Source: Clostridiales bacterium
GTDB taxonomy: Bacteria; Bacillota; Clostridia; Christensenellales; Aristaeellaceae
NCBI GenBank assembly: GCA_012523405.1
Contig: JAAYIN010000106.1
Span: 1 to 34,809, forward strand
Reading direction: 5' to 3'
Length of the DNA stretch: 34,809 nucleotides
The translations under genes and the position numbers were made by a program. The notes under the pieces are model-generated. The model did not search any database, was not told the DNA's origin, and saw nothing but the letters and a program-made list of their open reading frames with translations. This document shows positions 1 to 7,628 of this stretch, one piece after another. Within the stretch, counting starts at the first letter, position 1. Each line of letters starts with the position of its first letter.

Positions 1-215
1 GCATTTTCATACGATGGGTCCGCATACGAAGTATCTTCATATAGCGGCTCTGCATAAGGCTGCTCATCATATCCATGCTCAAACTCTTGTTCATAGGAAA
101 ATTCCTGGTCGTAAGCCTCATCCTGACCATATGGTTCAAGAACATGTCCAAATTGCAGCAGGTCTTCCTCGCCATCATCCAGCACTTGATAAAATTGCGT
201 GTCTTGCTGATCCAT
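1..215 (-). CDS. Acidic Tyr/Glu/Asp-rich protein, N-terminal part (runs off the left edge)
   Basis: An open minus-strand frame starts at an ATG (213-215) and stays open to the window edge, giving 71 residues. A good ribosome site, GGGAAGTGAG (221-230), lies just upstream. The start reads MDQQDTQFYQVLDDGEEDLL, followed by a low-complexity stretch of aromatic and acidic repeats (YDQEF, SYEQEF, YEDTSY, YADPSYEN). I see no signal peptide, membrane segment or known domain in this part, and the family is not recognised. It lies 37 bases downstream of trmL and is probably co-transcribed with it. An acidic, disordered N-terminus can precede a folded domain in many cell-division or DNA-translocation proteins, but nothing visible picks one. 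The gene call is fairly sure; the function is unknown. Confidence 0.7.
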   Translation of the reverse strand, partial: MDQQDTQFYQVLDDGEEDLLQFGHVLEPYGQDEAYDQEFSYEQEFEHGYDEQPYAEPLYEDTSYADPSYEN

Positions 216-252
216 TTTGGCTCACTTCCCTTCAAAAACATCTAACGTACAC

Positions 253-768
253 CTAGATATAATCCATCCATGGTGCACTCTCATCTTCTCGTCCAGTCAA
301 ACTGCCAGCCTTCAATAGCCCTTCAAAATCCTGTGATCTTAACGCCTCATACAATACAATAGCAACTGAGTTGCTCAAATTCAAACTTCTAGCGCTCGCC
401 ACCATCGGTATTCTCACGCAACGGTCATATACTTTGGTGAGCAGACTTTCAGGCAGTCCCCTTGTTTCACAACCAAAGACAAGAAAATCATCAAATCCAT
501 AGGTGGTCTCTGTATAGTCTCTGGGCGCTTTGGTAGAAAGGAAGTGCATATGCGCATTGGGATACATATCTAGCAACTCTTCGATGTTCTCATATGTGCG
601 AAATTGCATCATATCCCAATAATCAAGACCTGCACGCTTCAAGTACCGATCTTCCAGAGAAAAACCAAGTGGTTTGATCAAATGCAGCATACTGCCTGTT
701 GCTGCGCAGGTTCTTGCGATATTACCTGTGTTCTGTGGTATCTCCGGTTGATAGAGTACAATGTGCAT
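253..768 (-). CDS. trmL: tRNA (cytidine(34)-2'-O)-methyltransferase TrmL
   Basis: SPOUT-class methyltransferase expected to 2'-O-methylate the wobble base (C34/U34) of leucine tRNAs using S-adenosylmethionine. The 171 residues carry the family marks in order: PEIPQNTGNIART near residues 8-20, FGCETRGLP at 98-106, and ARSLNLSNSVAIVLYEALR at 126-144, which forms the SAM-binding trefoil knot. Length is normal for TrmL/YibK. The ATG at 768 is preferred over an in-frame GTG at 780, because GAGGTG sits 8 bases before the ATG and the predicted transcript starts only a few bases before the GTG. The gene has its own promoter downstream of recG. Confidence 0.93.
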   Translation of the reverse strand: MHIVLYQPEIPQNTGNIARTCAATGSMLHLIKPLGFSLEDRYLKRAGLDYWDMMQFRTYENIEELLDMYPNAHMHFLSTKAPRDYTETTYGFDDFLVFGCETRGLPESLLTKVYDRCVRIPMVASARSLNLSNSVAIVLYEALRSQDFEGLLKAGSLTGREDESAPWMDYI

Positions 769-791
769 GATTCCGTTCACCTCGTGCTTAT

Positions 792-820
792 ATTTTACCG
801 CTTATTGCGCATTAAATCAA
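792..820 (-). promoter_or_regulatory. Sigma-A-type promoter for trmL
   Basis: On the minus strand, TTGATT (815-820) and TAAAAT (792-797) are separated by exactly 17 bases. Transcription would start near 785, about 17 bases before the trmL ATG. This suggests trmL can be expressed independently of the asp23-fakA-recG operon behind it. Confidence 0.6.
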
Positions 821-849
821 TGGTTCTTTGCTTTCGCTTCTGACGAAGC

Positions 850-2877
850 TTAACTGATCGATACACGATCGCTGATATCATCTATCAAGTATTCAGCCAG
901 TTTTTTGACGATAATCCATTCATCTTGGTATATCGGATTTGATTGTAAATCTTCTGCACATTGTGCCGCTTCATACAATAACTGCATATTCCCAAAAGCA
1001 GCCGAATCACCCTTGAACATAGCATTTCCATGCTGTTGTGTTCCCAGAATTTCACCAGGACCTCGCAGCTCAAGATCGGTTTTCGCCACTTCAAAGCCAT
1101 CATTCGTTCGTACTAAGGTGCGTAAACGCTCATTGGGATTTGCTAGCAAAAAACACCAGCTTTGTGCTGTTCCGCGCCCCACACGCCCGCGAAGCTGGTG
1201 AAGCTGCGCAAGTCCGTAACGATCAGCATCTTCAATTACCATGATGGATGCATTCGGCACATTCACACCGACTTCTATCACTGTGGTTGCTACAAGCACC
1301 TGAATTTCGCCGCTTGAAAACGCTCGTAGCACTTCATTCTTATCATCAGAAGACTGGCCGCCGAATGTCAGTCCTACATGATATCCCTTTAGCGGTCCTT
1401 TTCTAAGCGCTTCAAAATGTGCTTTCACCGATTTTTGTTGATTGTCATCTTCGCCTTCATTCACCAATGAACATACGATATACGCTTGTCCACCTGCATC
1501 TAATTCCTTGCAAATAAAATCATACATACCGCTGCGCTTTGATTCCGCAACAATGCGTGTTGAAACAGGCAAACGCCCCGCTGGCATTTCATCAATGAGC
1601 GAGATTTCCAGATCACCAAACATAATCAAGGCGAGCGATCGCGGAATGGGCGTAGCGGACATAACAAGCAAATGCGGAGCGTTCCGTTCTCCCGTGTGAT
1701 CTGTCGCGCCCTTGTTTATCAGCGCAGTCCTTTGAGCCACACCGAAGCGATGCTGCTCGTCCGTGATGCAAAGTCCTAAATCCTGATACATAACCCCTTT
1801 GCTAATAAGCGCATGCGTGCCAATGACAATATGCCATGCACCACTGGCAATATTCGCAAGTGCTTCGTTGCGTTCTTTGGTCGGCATACCACCAACCAAC
1901 AATCCGCAGCCAAAACCACGTTCCTCAAAATAAGGCTTCATACTCTGATAATGCTGCCTGGCAAGAATCTCAGTAGGAGCCATCAAGGCACTTTGTCTAT
2001 TCGCACATGCGCATAGAAGCATGGCACCCATAGCAACCGCCGTCTTGCCGCTGCCCACATCACCTTGTACCATCCGCGTCATAGCGCGATTCTTCGCCAT
2101 ATCAGATGCTATTTCGCGCAATGTCCTTCTCTGTGCACCTGTTGCAACAAATGACAATGAGCGCCAAAAAACATCCAAATCGCTATCGCTAAATGGAATT
2201 GACTGACTCTGTTTTCTTGTATCTTTCACCATGCGTATAGACGCCTGATAGATAAGCATTTGTTCAAAGGCGAACCTTCGCTGCGCGTGCACAAGATCGT
2301 CCATGGAACTGGGTGCATGCAGCGTCGTAATTGCCTTTGCGCAGGACCATAAACCATAACGCTCAAGCAATGTGCTTGGTAATGTTTCGTGGCAGATACT
2401 CTCTACCTCTTCAAGCGATTCAAGAACGATACGCTCATGGGTTTTCTGGGGCATTCCATCAAAAGGTCGATAAACAGGTACAATACGCACATCCGATTCA
2501 ATGCTTGGATTGATCAGTTGTTTCTTACTGCCTGTCATTTGAACAAGACCATATAACAATACTCTTGTTTTATTATTTAAATTTTCACGCATCCATGGCT
2601 GATTAAACCAACAGGCGCTGATATGTCCTGTTTCATCGGAAAAAGTGCAGGTAACGCGTGAGGTCTTTCCAAAGCGGGAGAGTTTTGCTTCGCCTTCTCT
2701 GACAAGATAAATGCTCACGCGTTCGCCGACAGATGCTTCCATAATACTCGCTGTTTTACTTAAATCCTTGTATTTATATGGCACTGCATATAAAAGATCA
2801 CGCAACGAGAAAATTCCCGCTGCGTGTAATGATTCTAATCTGGCTTTGCCTATTCCCTTAAGACTTGACAGTTGCAT
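850..2877 (-). CDS. recG: ATP-dependent DNA helicase RecG
   Basis: Branch-migration helicase that remodels stalled replication forks and Holliday junctions. At 675 residues it matches the usual RecG length. The N-terminal wedge/OB region occupies about residues 1-230, starting with the helix-hairpin-helix-like SSLKGIGKARLESL. Walker A GDVGSGKT is at about 272-279, the DEQH box with RFGV at about 373-380, MSATPIPR (motif III) at about 406-413, and GRVGRG (motif VI) in the second RecA domain. The ATG lies two bases past the fakA stop, so translation is probably coupled. The order asp23-fakA-recG is the classic Bacillota arrangement. No key residue is missing. Confidence 0.96.
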   Translation of the reverse strand: MQLSSLKGIGKARLESLHAAGIFSLRDLLYAVPYKYKDLSKTASIMEASVGERVSIYLVREGEAKLSRFGKTSRVTCTFSDETGHISACWFNQPWMRENLNNKTRVLLYGLVQMTGSKKQLINPSIESDVRIVPVYRPFDGMPQKTHERIVLESLEEVESICHETLPSTLLERYGLWSCAKAITTLHAPSSMDDLVHAQRRFAFEQMLIYQASIRMVKDTRKQSQSIPFSDSDLDVFWRSLSFVATGAQRRTLREIASDMAKNRAMTRMVQGDVGSGKTAVAMGAMLLCACANRQSALMAPTEILARQHYQSMKPYFEERGFGCGLLVGGMPTKERNEALANIASGAWHIVIGTHALISKGVMYQDLGLCITDEQHRFGVAQRTALINKGATDHTGERNAPHLLVMSATPIPRSLALIMFGDLEISLIDEMPAGRLPVSTRIVAESKRSGMYDFICKELDAGGQAYIVCSLVNEGEDDNQQKSVKAHFEALRKGPLKGYHVGLTFGGQSSDDKNEVLRAFSSGEIQVLVATTVIEVGVNVPNASIMVIEDADRYGLAQLHQLRGRVGRGTAQSWCFLLANPNERLRTLVRTNDGFEVAKTDLELRGPGEILGTQQHGNAMFKGDSAAFGNMQLLYEAAQCAEDLQSNPIYQDEWIIVKKLAEYLIDDISDRVSIS

Positions 2878-2879
2878 TT

Positions 2880-4529
2880 TTACTCCACTGATACTAAATA
2901 GTAGTAAAGAGGCTGCCCGCCCATTTGCATTTCAACATCACAATCATCATAATGCTTAGAAAGCTCGTCTGTGAGGTGTTGTGCATCTGCTTGCGCAACA
3001 TCCTTGCCATAATAAACCGTGATGAGCTCATCGTCATCTGTGATGATCTCGTTCATCAAATCGCGCGTTACATCGTGAATATCATTTCCGACCGTATGAA
3101 TTTTGCCATTATACAGTCCGATGATATCGCCTTGCTTGATATGAAGATCGTCAATATCAGTATCGCGTACAGCATAGGTAACAGTACCTGTGCGTACACG
3201 TTGAGCAGCTTCGTCCATGTGCAATACGTTGAAGTCTGCTGTTTGCTCAGGCTGGTAAGCAATCGCTGCCGCAATACCCATCGCAACATTCTTTGTCGGA
3301 ATTACGAAAACTTCTTTATCCTCACAAAGTTCTGCTGCCTGCTGCGCTGCTAAGATGACGTTGCCATTGTTTGGCAGCACGAAAACCGTTTTTGCGCACG
3401 TTTTATTAATTGCTTCGGAAAGATCCGCGATGCTAGGATTCATGGTCTGCCCGCCTTCAACTACCTGATCAACTGTCAGGTCCGCGAAGATATGATTAAA
3501 TCCTTCGCCCAAAGAAACAGCAACCATGCCATAATCCTTCACTTCGATCTCTTCTGCTTCACTTTGTTGCTCCGCTTGGTTATCACGGCGCTGCTGCACC
3601 ATGTTCTCAATCTTTAGATTGACAAGCTCGCCAAGGCTGAGACCATATTCAAGTGCTTTACCAGGCTCGTTGGTATGAACATGAACCTTAACCAAGGTCA
3701 AGTCACCAACAACAAGCACGCAGTCACCAATACGGTTGAGGCGGCGGCGGAAGGAATCGATATCCTCGTCCAGAATATCCGAATAGAGATTCTGAATCAA
3801 GAATTCTGTGCAATACGCGAATTCGATATCACCAATATTCTCATGGTCATCTTCAAATCGAACTTCGCCATCCGCAGAAAAATCGAGTTTTTCAGTAGGT
3901 ACTTCCTCACCGCGCAAGCATGATACATAGCCCATGTAGATGAGGAGAAGCCCACGGCCGCCAGCGTCAACAACGCCCGCTTGCGTAAGTGCCGGAAGCA
4001 TAAATTGCGTCTTTTTAAGAATCGTATCACCTGTTGTAAGGATGTTTTGAAACAGTCCCTCATAATCCTCAGGTGAGCGTTCTGCCTGCTTTACAGCCTC
4101 TTCAGCAATAACGCGGGCAACCGTTAAAATGGTGCCTTCTTTAGGCTTCATAACTGCCTTATATGCTGTTTCTGCACCGCTTTTCAGTGCAGCTGCAAAC
4201 TGCGGTGGTGTAATCCGATCAATACCGTCAAGAGCTCTTGCAAAGCCGCGAAATAACTGTGACGTGATAACACCGCTGTTTCCGCGAGCGCCTCTGAGTG
4301 CACCTTTTGCAACGGCATTTGCTGCATCACAGGCATTGAGAAACTCTTTTGTATTGATTTCTTTGGTTGCTGACATCATAGTCAGGCTCATGTTAGTTCC
4401 CGTATCACCATCTGGAACAGGAAACACGTTTAATGCGTCTACTGCTTCACGGTTTTGCTCAAGCATGGCTGCGCCTGTCACTACCATATCGCGCAGCAGC
4501 ACACCATCGATTGTTTTGATTTGAATCAA
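2880..4529 (-). CDS. fakA: Fatty acid kinase catalytic subunit FakA (DAK2/YloV family)
   Basis: Predicted ATP-binding subunit of the kinase that phosphorylates fatty acids carried by DegV/FakB proteins, feeding exogenous fatty acids into phospholipid synthesis. The N-terminal DAK phosphatase/kinase domain shows VFPVPDGDTGTNMSLT at about residues 36-50, with the metal/ATP-binding aspartates D40 and D42, and GARGNSGVI at about 80-88. A middle domain and a C-terminal DegV-like domain follow, for 549 residues in all, typical of YloV. It follows asp23 by 28 bases and abuts recG. The FakB partner is not in this window. Confidence 0.92.
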   Translation of the reverse strand: MIQIKTIDGVLLRDMVVTGAAMLEQNREAVDALNVFPVPDGDTGTNMSLTMMSATKEINTKEFLNACDAANAVAKGALRGARGNSGVITSQLFRGFARALDGIDRITPPQFAAALKSGAETAYKAVMKPKEGTILTVARVIAEEAVKQAERSPEDYEGLFQNILTTGDTILKKTQFMLPALTQAGVVDAGGRGLLLIYMGYVSCLRGEEVPTEKLDFSADGEVRFEDDHENIGDIEFAYCTEFLIQNLYSDILDEDIDSFRRRLNRIGDCVLVVGDLTLVKVHVHTNEPGKALEYGLSLGELVNLKIENMVQQRRDNQAEQQSEAEEIEVKDYGMVAVSLGEGFNHIFADLTVDQVVEGGQTMNPSIADLSEAINKTCAKTVFVLPNNGNVILAAQQAAELCEDKEVFVIPTKNVAMGIAAAIAYQPEQTADFNVLHMDEAAQRVRTGTVTYAVRDTDIDDLHIKQGDIIGLYNGKIHTVGNDIHDVTRDLMNEIITDDDELITVYYGKDVAQADAQHLTDELSKHYDDCDVEMQMGGQPLYYYLVSVE

Positions 4530-4557
4530 AGGTTATACCTCCCGACACGCTAGTAAT

Positions 4558-4908
4558 TTAGACGCGAACGCCCTCAACTGAGATATTGACACAGCGAACT
4601 TTTACGCCTGTCATGCTTTCAAGCTTGTAGCGCACCGTTTCAACGATGGTCTTGCAAACCTCGGCAATTGAAATACCGTACTCAACAATGATGAAAAGGT
4701 CAACATCAAGTTGATCTTCCACTAGTCTAAGCTGAACGCCTTTTGAAAGATTTTCACGTCCAAGCCACTGAACCAGTCCATCCTTTGCGCGTTTACTGGA
4801 CATTGCAACAATGCCATAACATTCCAAAGCTGCATATCCAACAACCTTGAGCATAACATCCTCAGTGATGTAGATTGTGCCTATGTCGTTCTTGATTTTG
4901 CATTCCAT
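4558..4908 (-). CDS. Asp23/Gls24 family envelope stress protein (YloU-like)
   Basis: Small Asp23-family protein of 116 residues. Members are membrane-associated or cytoplasmic scaffold proteins linked to cell-envelope stress; the exact biochemical role is unsettled. The sequence shows the family pattern: GTIYITEDVMLKVVGYAALE at the start, a middle GVQLRLVEDQLDVDLFIIVE strand pair, and VRYKLESMTGVKVRCVNISV near the end. The ATG at 4908 is chosen because AAGGAGG lies 9 bases upstream (4918-4925). An upstream in-frame extension to 4995 has no such site and would begin at the promoter. First gene of the asp23-fakA-recG operon. Confidence 0.9.
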   Translation of the reverse strand: MECKIKNDIGTIYITEDVMLKVVGYAALECYGIVAMSSKRAKDGLVQWLGRENLSKGVQLRLVEDQLDVDLFIIVEYGISIAEVCKTIVETVRYKLESMTGVKVRCVNISVEGVRV

Positions 4909-4986
4909 ATGTTCTTTGCCTCCTTGCGCGGCGGAAAATCGCCCACAATGCTGGCCTATTGCGCACTTGCATAACAGGTCATGGTA

Positions 4987-5015
4987 ATTATACATGATTG
5001 TTGCGGTTTTCGCAA
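4987..5015 (-). promoter_or_regulatory. Promoter of asp23-fakA-recG with an overlapping palindrome
   Basis: On the minus strand, TTGCGA (5010-5015) and a perfect TATAAT (4987-4992) are 17 bases apart. The -35 and the upstream half of the spacer form an exact inverted repeat, TTGCG-AAAAC-CGCAA (5001-5015). This is a plausible repressor site or spacer hairpin. Transcription would start near 4980, leaving a leader of about 70 bases before asp23. Confidence 0.65.
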
Positions 5016-5174
5016 CTCATTGACAAAAGGTTTTTATTTCCCACTCGCTAATATTTCCTTTTTATCACGCCTGCAATCATGATTTACAGTAGTTACTAAA
5101 TACCAAATTCGACTGGTGGTATAGATTACCAGCTTCAATTTCCACTAAGAAAGCCTTTTGTATCCTACGTTATG

Positions 5175-5202
5175 TTTACAAAGGAGCATAATGTGATATA
5201 AT
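5175..5202 (+). promoter_or_regulatory. Promoter for the Gln/Asn-rich membrane protein gene
   Basis: TTTACA (5175-5180) and TATAAT (5197-5202) are 16 bases apart, and TGA directly before the -10 makes an extended -10 element. The leader is about 60 bases. Confidence 0.65.
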
Positions 5203-5271
5203 AGTAAAGAGTTTGCGCAAGAGCGCGATCTGCAGTAAAAACGAGACTATGGTTACGCTAGGAGATGTAAC

Positions 5272-7038
5272 ATGAACGCAAACCGCATGAGATATGCATC
5301 AACCCCTACATATGGTATGCAAAAGCGCGGCCTGTTAGGACGAACTGCTGCACCGAAAGCACAAGAGACACCAGATTTTACACAAGCACCACAGCCCATT
5401 TCGCCAACGGCGACACCTAACTTCACACCTGTTAAGCAGGTGGTCAGTGTGCCTGGACAGTCTTTTCCTCAAACCAATACATCCTTTCCAAATTCAATGT
5501 TTATCAATCAAAATCAACCAATGCAAACCATTCAACCCATGAATCAGACAACGACCATTCCTTTTGCTGCGCCTAATTTTATTCAGCCCAATGCCCAAAG
5601 AAATGTTCAAATGCCTATGCAGCAAACCAATTATTTTCAAAATTCAATGCCTATGCCCATTGGCAATAGTGCTCCCGCAATGTCTGGCAATATGAATGCA
5701 AATCTTTTTTCTCCTCACACTCAGGGATATGTTCCCCCGCAAAAATCGAATTCACATCCCACAGTGCAGCCTTTTGCCAGCATGCAGCCAACACCAAATC
5801 AATCCCCTATTCAATCCAATCCATTTCCCGTCCAGAATCAAACGCCCAATTTTTTCCCAATGCAAAGCACAATGCAGCCCATGCAAAATTTTAATCAAGG
5901 TCCCATGCAGCAGCAAGCTGCGCCTATGTATATGAATCAGCAGGCTATGCCTGCCATGCCTACAAGCAATGGTCAGCAACCCATCTATAATGGTGGATCA
6001 CAGTCGGCAAAAAAGAAACGCGAGCCGCTAAATCCAGATACGTTATGGACCTTTTTCCTGTTTGCGTTGCTACCCATCCTGTTTGTGCCCTGTCTATTTG
6101 TACCAAGCAGTTACGATTTTATACGTTATCTGTTTCTTGCCCTCAGCGTTTGCGGTCTTGGCGGGATGTGGTATCGCCAGATGTACACGCCATCCACTCG
6201 GCTTATCGTAAGTGTCGTCTATGTTGCGCTATCCATTGTAACCATAGCCTTGATGCTGCAAACCGGCAATGATGTTACAGGAACGAGTGCAAACGCCGGT
6301 TATCAGCCGCCCGCCGCTCAGGTCACAATCGATCCGAGTGAGCAAGATCTTGTGGCTGCCGCTGCGCCATCAGCAGAACCAACAGCCGCTCCTACAGCTA
6401 GCGGTCCATCTGAAGCAGAGCAACGGCTTTCACTCTTTATGGAACTTTGGAAAAGCAACCAAACCCCTGATATGGTCAGTTTGATACAGCCTAGCTGGGC
6501 CAGCATACAGGAAGCGCCAACAACTGCACTGTTTAATGTACTGTCAAATCGCACCGCAACCGATTATACCATCGAAGAGATTTCGGGATCGGACAGTGAC
6601 AATAGCCGCACCGTCACCATGACAACCACCATCGATAAAAACAATGGTAAGACACCATCCATTTACCGCTTCATGGTCGTCATGGTCAAGGAAGGCGGTG
6701 CGTGGTACGTTGATCCCAGATCGCTTGCAACCAACGATGAAGTGACTGACTCCGATGAGAACGTCGTGAATGATACTTCATCAAGCGGACTTGCAACCGC
6801 CCCGCCGCGCACAACCGTGACTCCCGTTCCCCCAGATTCAACAACACTTTACTATAATACCAACGGCGGCAACTTTTATCACACCGATTCAGAGTGCTCA
6901 AGTATTCTGAAAGAGTATTTACCCCTAACCGGCAATTTTCTTTATTCGGATTTGCAGTCTGTTCTAAATGAATTAAATCTTCAACCTTGCCTCAAATGCA
7001 ACGCACCAATCAATCCACTCTCATCTGACGAGGAGTAA
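5272..7038 (+). CDS. Gln/Asn/Pro/Met-rich membrane protein with a C-terminal His/Cys motif
   Basis: Family not recognised; 588 residues, starting at an ATG after GGAGATGTAAC. Four parts can be seen. Residues 1-245 are low complexity, rich in Gln, Asn, Pro, Met and Phe, ending in a basic KKKR. Three hydrophobic segments follow at about 257-277, 281-299 and 310-330, which by the positive-inside rule put the N-terminus inside and the C-terminus outside. After an Ala/Pro/Ser/Thr linker, residues 383-485 look like a small extracytoplasmic NTF2/DUF4878-like alpha+beta domain. Residues 525-577 carry YHTDSEC (H537, C542) and CLKC (C573, C576), suggesting metal binding or a disulphide. Probably a surface or envelope protein; the function cannot be named. 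Confidence 0.85.
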   Translation: MNANRMRYASTPTYGMQKRGLLGRTAAPKAQETPDFTQAPQPISPTATPNFTPVKQVVSVPGQSFPQTNTSFPNSMFINQNQPMQTIQPMNQTTTIPFAAPNFIQPNAQRNVQMPMQQTNYFQNSMPMPIGNSAPAMSGNMNANLFSPHTQGYVPPQKSNSHPTVQPFASMQPTPNQSPIQSNPFPVQNQTPNFFPMQSTMQPMQNFNQGPMQQQAAPMYMNQQAMPAMPTSNGQQPIYNGGSQSAKKKREPLNPDTLWTFFLFALLPILFVPCLFVPSSYDFIRYLFLALSVCGLGGMWYRQMYTPSTRLIVSVVYVALSIVTIALMLQTGNDVTGTSANAGYQPPAAQVTIDPSEQDLVAAAAPSAEPTAAPTASGPSEAEQRLSLFMELWKSNQTPDMVSLIQPSWASIQEAPTTALFNVLSNRTATDYTIEEISGSDSDNSRTVTMTTTIDKNNGKTPSIYRFMVVMVKEGGAWYVDPRSLATNDEVTDSDENVVNDTSSSGLATAPPRTTVTPVPPDSTTLYYNTNGGNFYHTDSECSSILKEYLPLTGNFLYSDLQSVLNELNLQPCLKCNAPINPLSSDEE

Positions 7039-7078
7039 GGACAGCTCAAATGAATCCTATACTTAAGAAGGTATATTC

Positions 7079-7552
7079 GTGAACATCAAAACCAAGACCA
7101 ATGTAATGCGAATCCTAGATGGTCAAAAAATCTCCTACCAGCCTTACTACTATGGTGATGAGGCCTTAAGCGGTATAGAAGTTGCAACGCTCTTGCAGCA
7201 GGATCCCGCACGTGTTTTCAAAACATTGGTGACTGTCGGCGCTTCCAAGAAATACTATGTTTTTGTCATTCCAGTTGCTGAGGAGCTATCACTGAAGAAA
7301 GCTGCTAGCGCCGTAGGCGAAAAGAACATAGCCATGATCAAGAGCAAAGACTTATTACCACTCACAGGATACATACATGGGGGGTGTTCTCCCATCGGCA
7401 TGAAGAAGTTCTTTCACACGACGCTCGATGCAACTGTGCAATCCTATGAAAGCATTATGTTTAGCGCAGGTAAAGTCGGCTATCAGGTCGAGATGTCCCC
7501 CGCAGATCTGGCCTCCGTAATTCGTTATGGAGTTCATGACTTAACCATTTGA
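7079..7552 (+). CDS. ybaK: Cys-tRNA(Pro)/aminoacyl-tRNA deacylase, YbaK/EbsC family
   Basis: Predicted trans-editing enzyme that hydrolyses mischarged aminoacyl-tRNA, typically Cys-tRNA(Pro). The 157 residues show the YbaK pattern: TNVMRILD at the start, DPARVFKTLV around 43-52, the conserved lysine region LSLKKAASAVGEKNIAM around 71-87, and GGCSPIGMKK around 100-109. The length is usual. The start is GTG at 7079, with AAGAAGG (7065-7071) 7 bases before it. The gene lies 40 bases downstream of the Gln/Asn-rich gene and is probably on the same transcript, ended by the hairpin at 7569-7610. Confidence 0.92.
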   Translation: MNIKTKTNVMRILDGQKISYQPYYYGDEALSGIEVATLLQQDPARVFKTLVTVGASKKYYVFVIPVAEELSLKKAASAVGEKNIAMIKSKDLLPLTGYIHGGCSPIGMKKFFHTTLDATVQSYESIMFSAGKVGYQVEMSPADLASVIRYGVHDLTI

Positions 7553-7568
7553 ACATAAATTAATAGCA

Positions 7569-7610
7569 AAAAGAAATGAACCGCCTATGATTTAGCGGTT
7601 CATTTCTTTT
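7569..7610. terminator. Bidirectional rho-independent terminator
   Basis: A perfect 16-bp stem (7569-7584 with 7595-7610) around a 10-base loop, with A/T tracts at both ends of the stem. It lies between the convergent ybaK and M15B-like genes and can serve both strands. Confidence 0.9.
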
Positions 7611-7628
7611 CTATTTACTTTTAGATCG

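Larger units (their letters stand above)
4909..5271. other. Divergent intergenic region between asp23 and the Gln/Asn-rich gene
   Basis: This 363-base gap carries the leftward asp23 promoter (4987-5015) and the rightward promoter (5175-5202). In the leader of the rightward gene there is a small hairpin, GCGC-AAGA-GCGC. The stretch 5016-5174 between the promoters is AT-rich; I find no credible ORF, RNA gene or riboswitch in it. Confidence 0.6.

Noticed and set aside
14-256. Plus-strand 80-codon frame at the left edge
   Set aside because: It has no ribosome site, is His-rich as expected for the antisense of an acidic gene, and lies opposite the better supported minus-strand gene at 1-215.
836-852. 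Perfect small hairpin GCTTC-TGAC-GAAGC at the recG stop as a terminator
   Set aside because: Only a 5-bp stem and no T-tract follows on the minus strand, so termination is not supported.
5016-5174. Possible small RNA or riboswitch between the divergent promoters
   Set aside because: A TTGACA at 5020-5025 has no -10 at proper distance, and only weak inverted repeats are present; no known riboswitch core was recognised.
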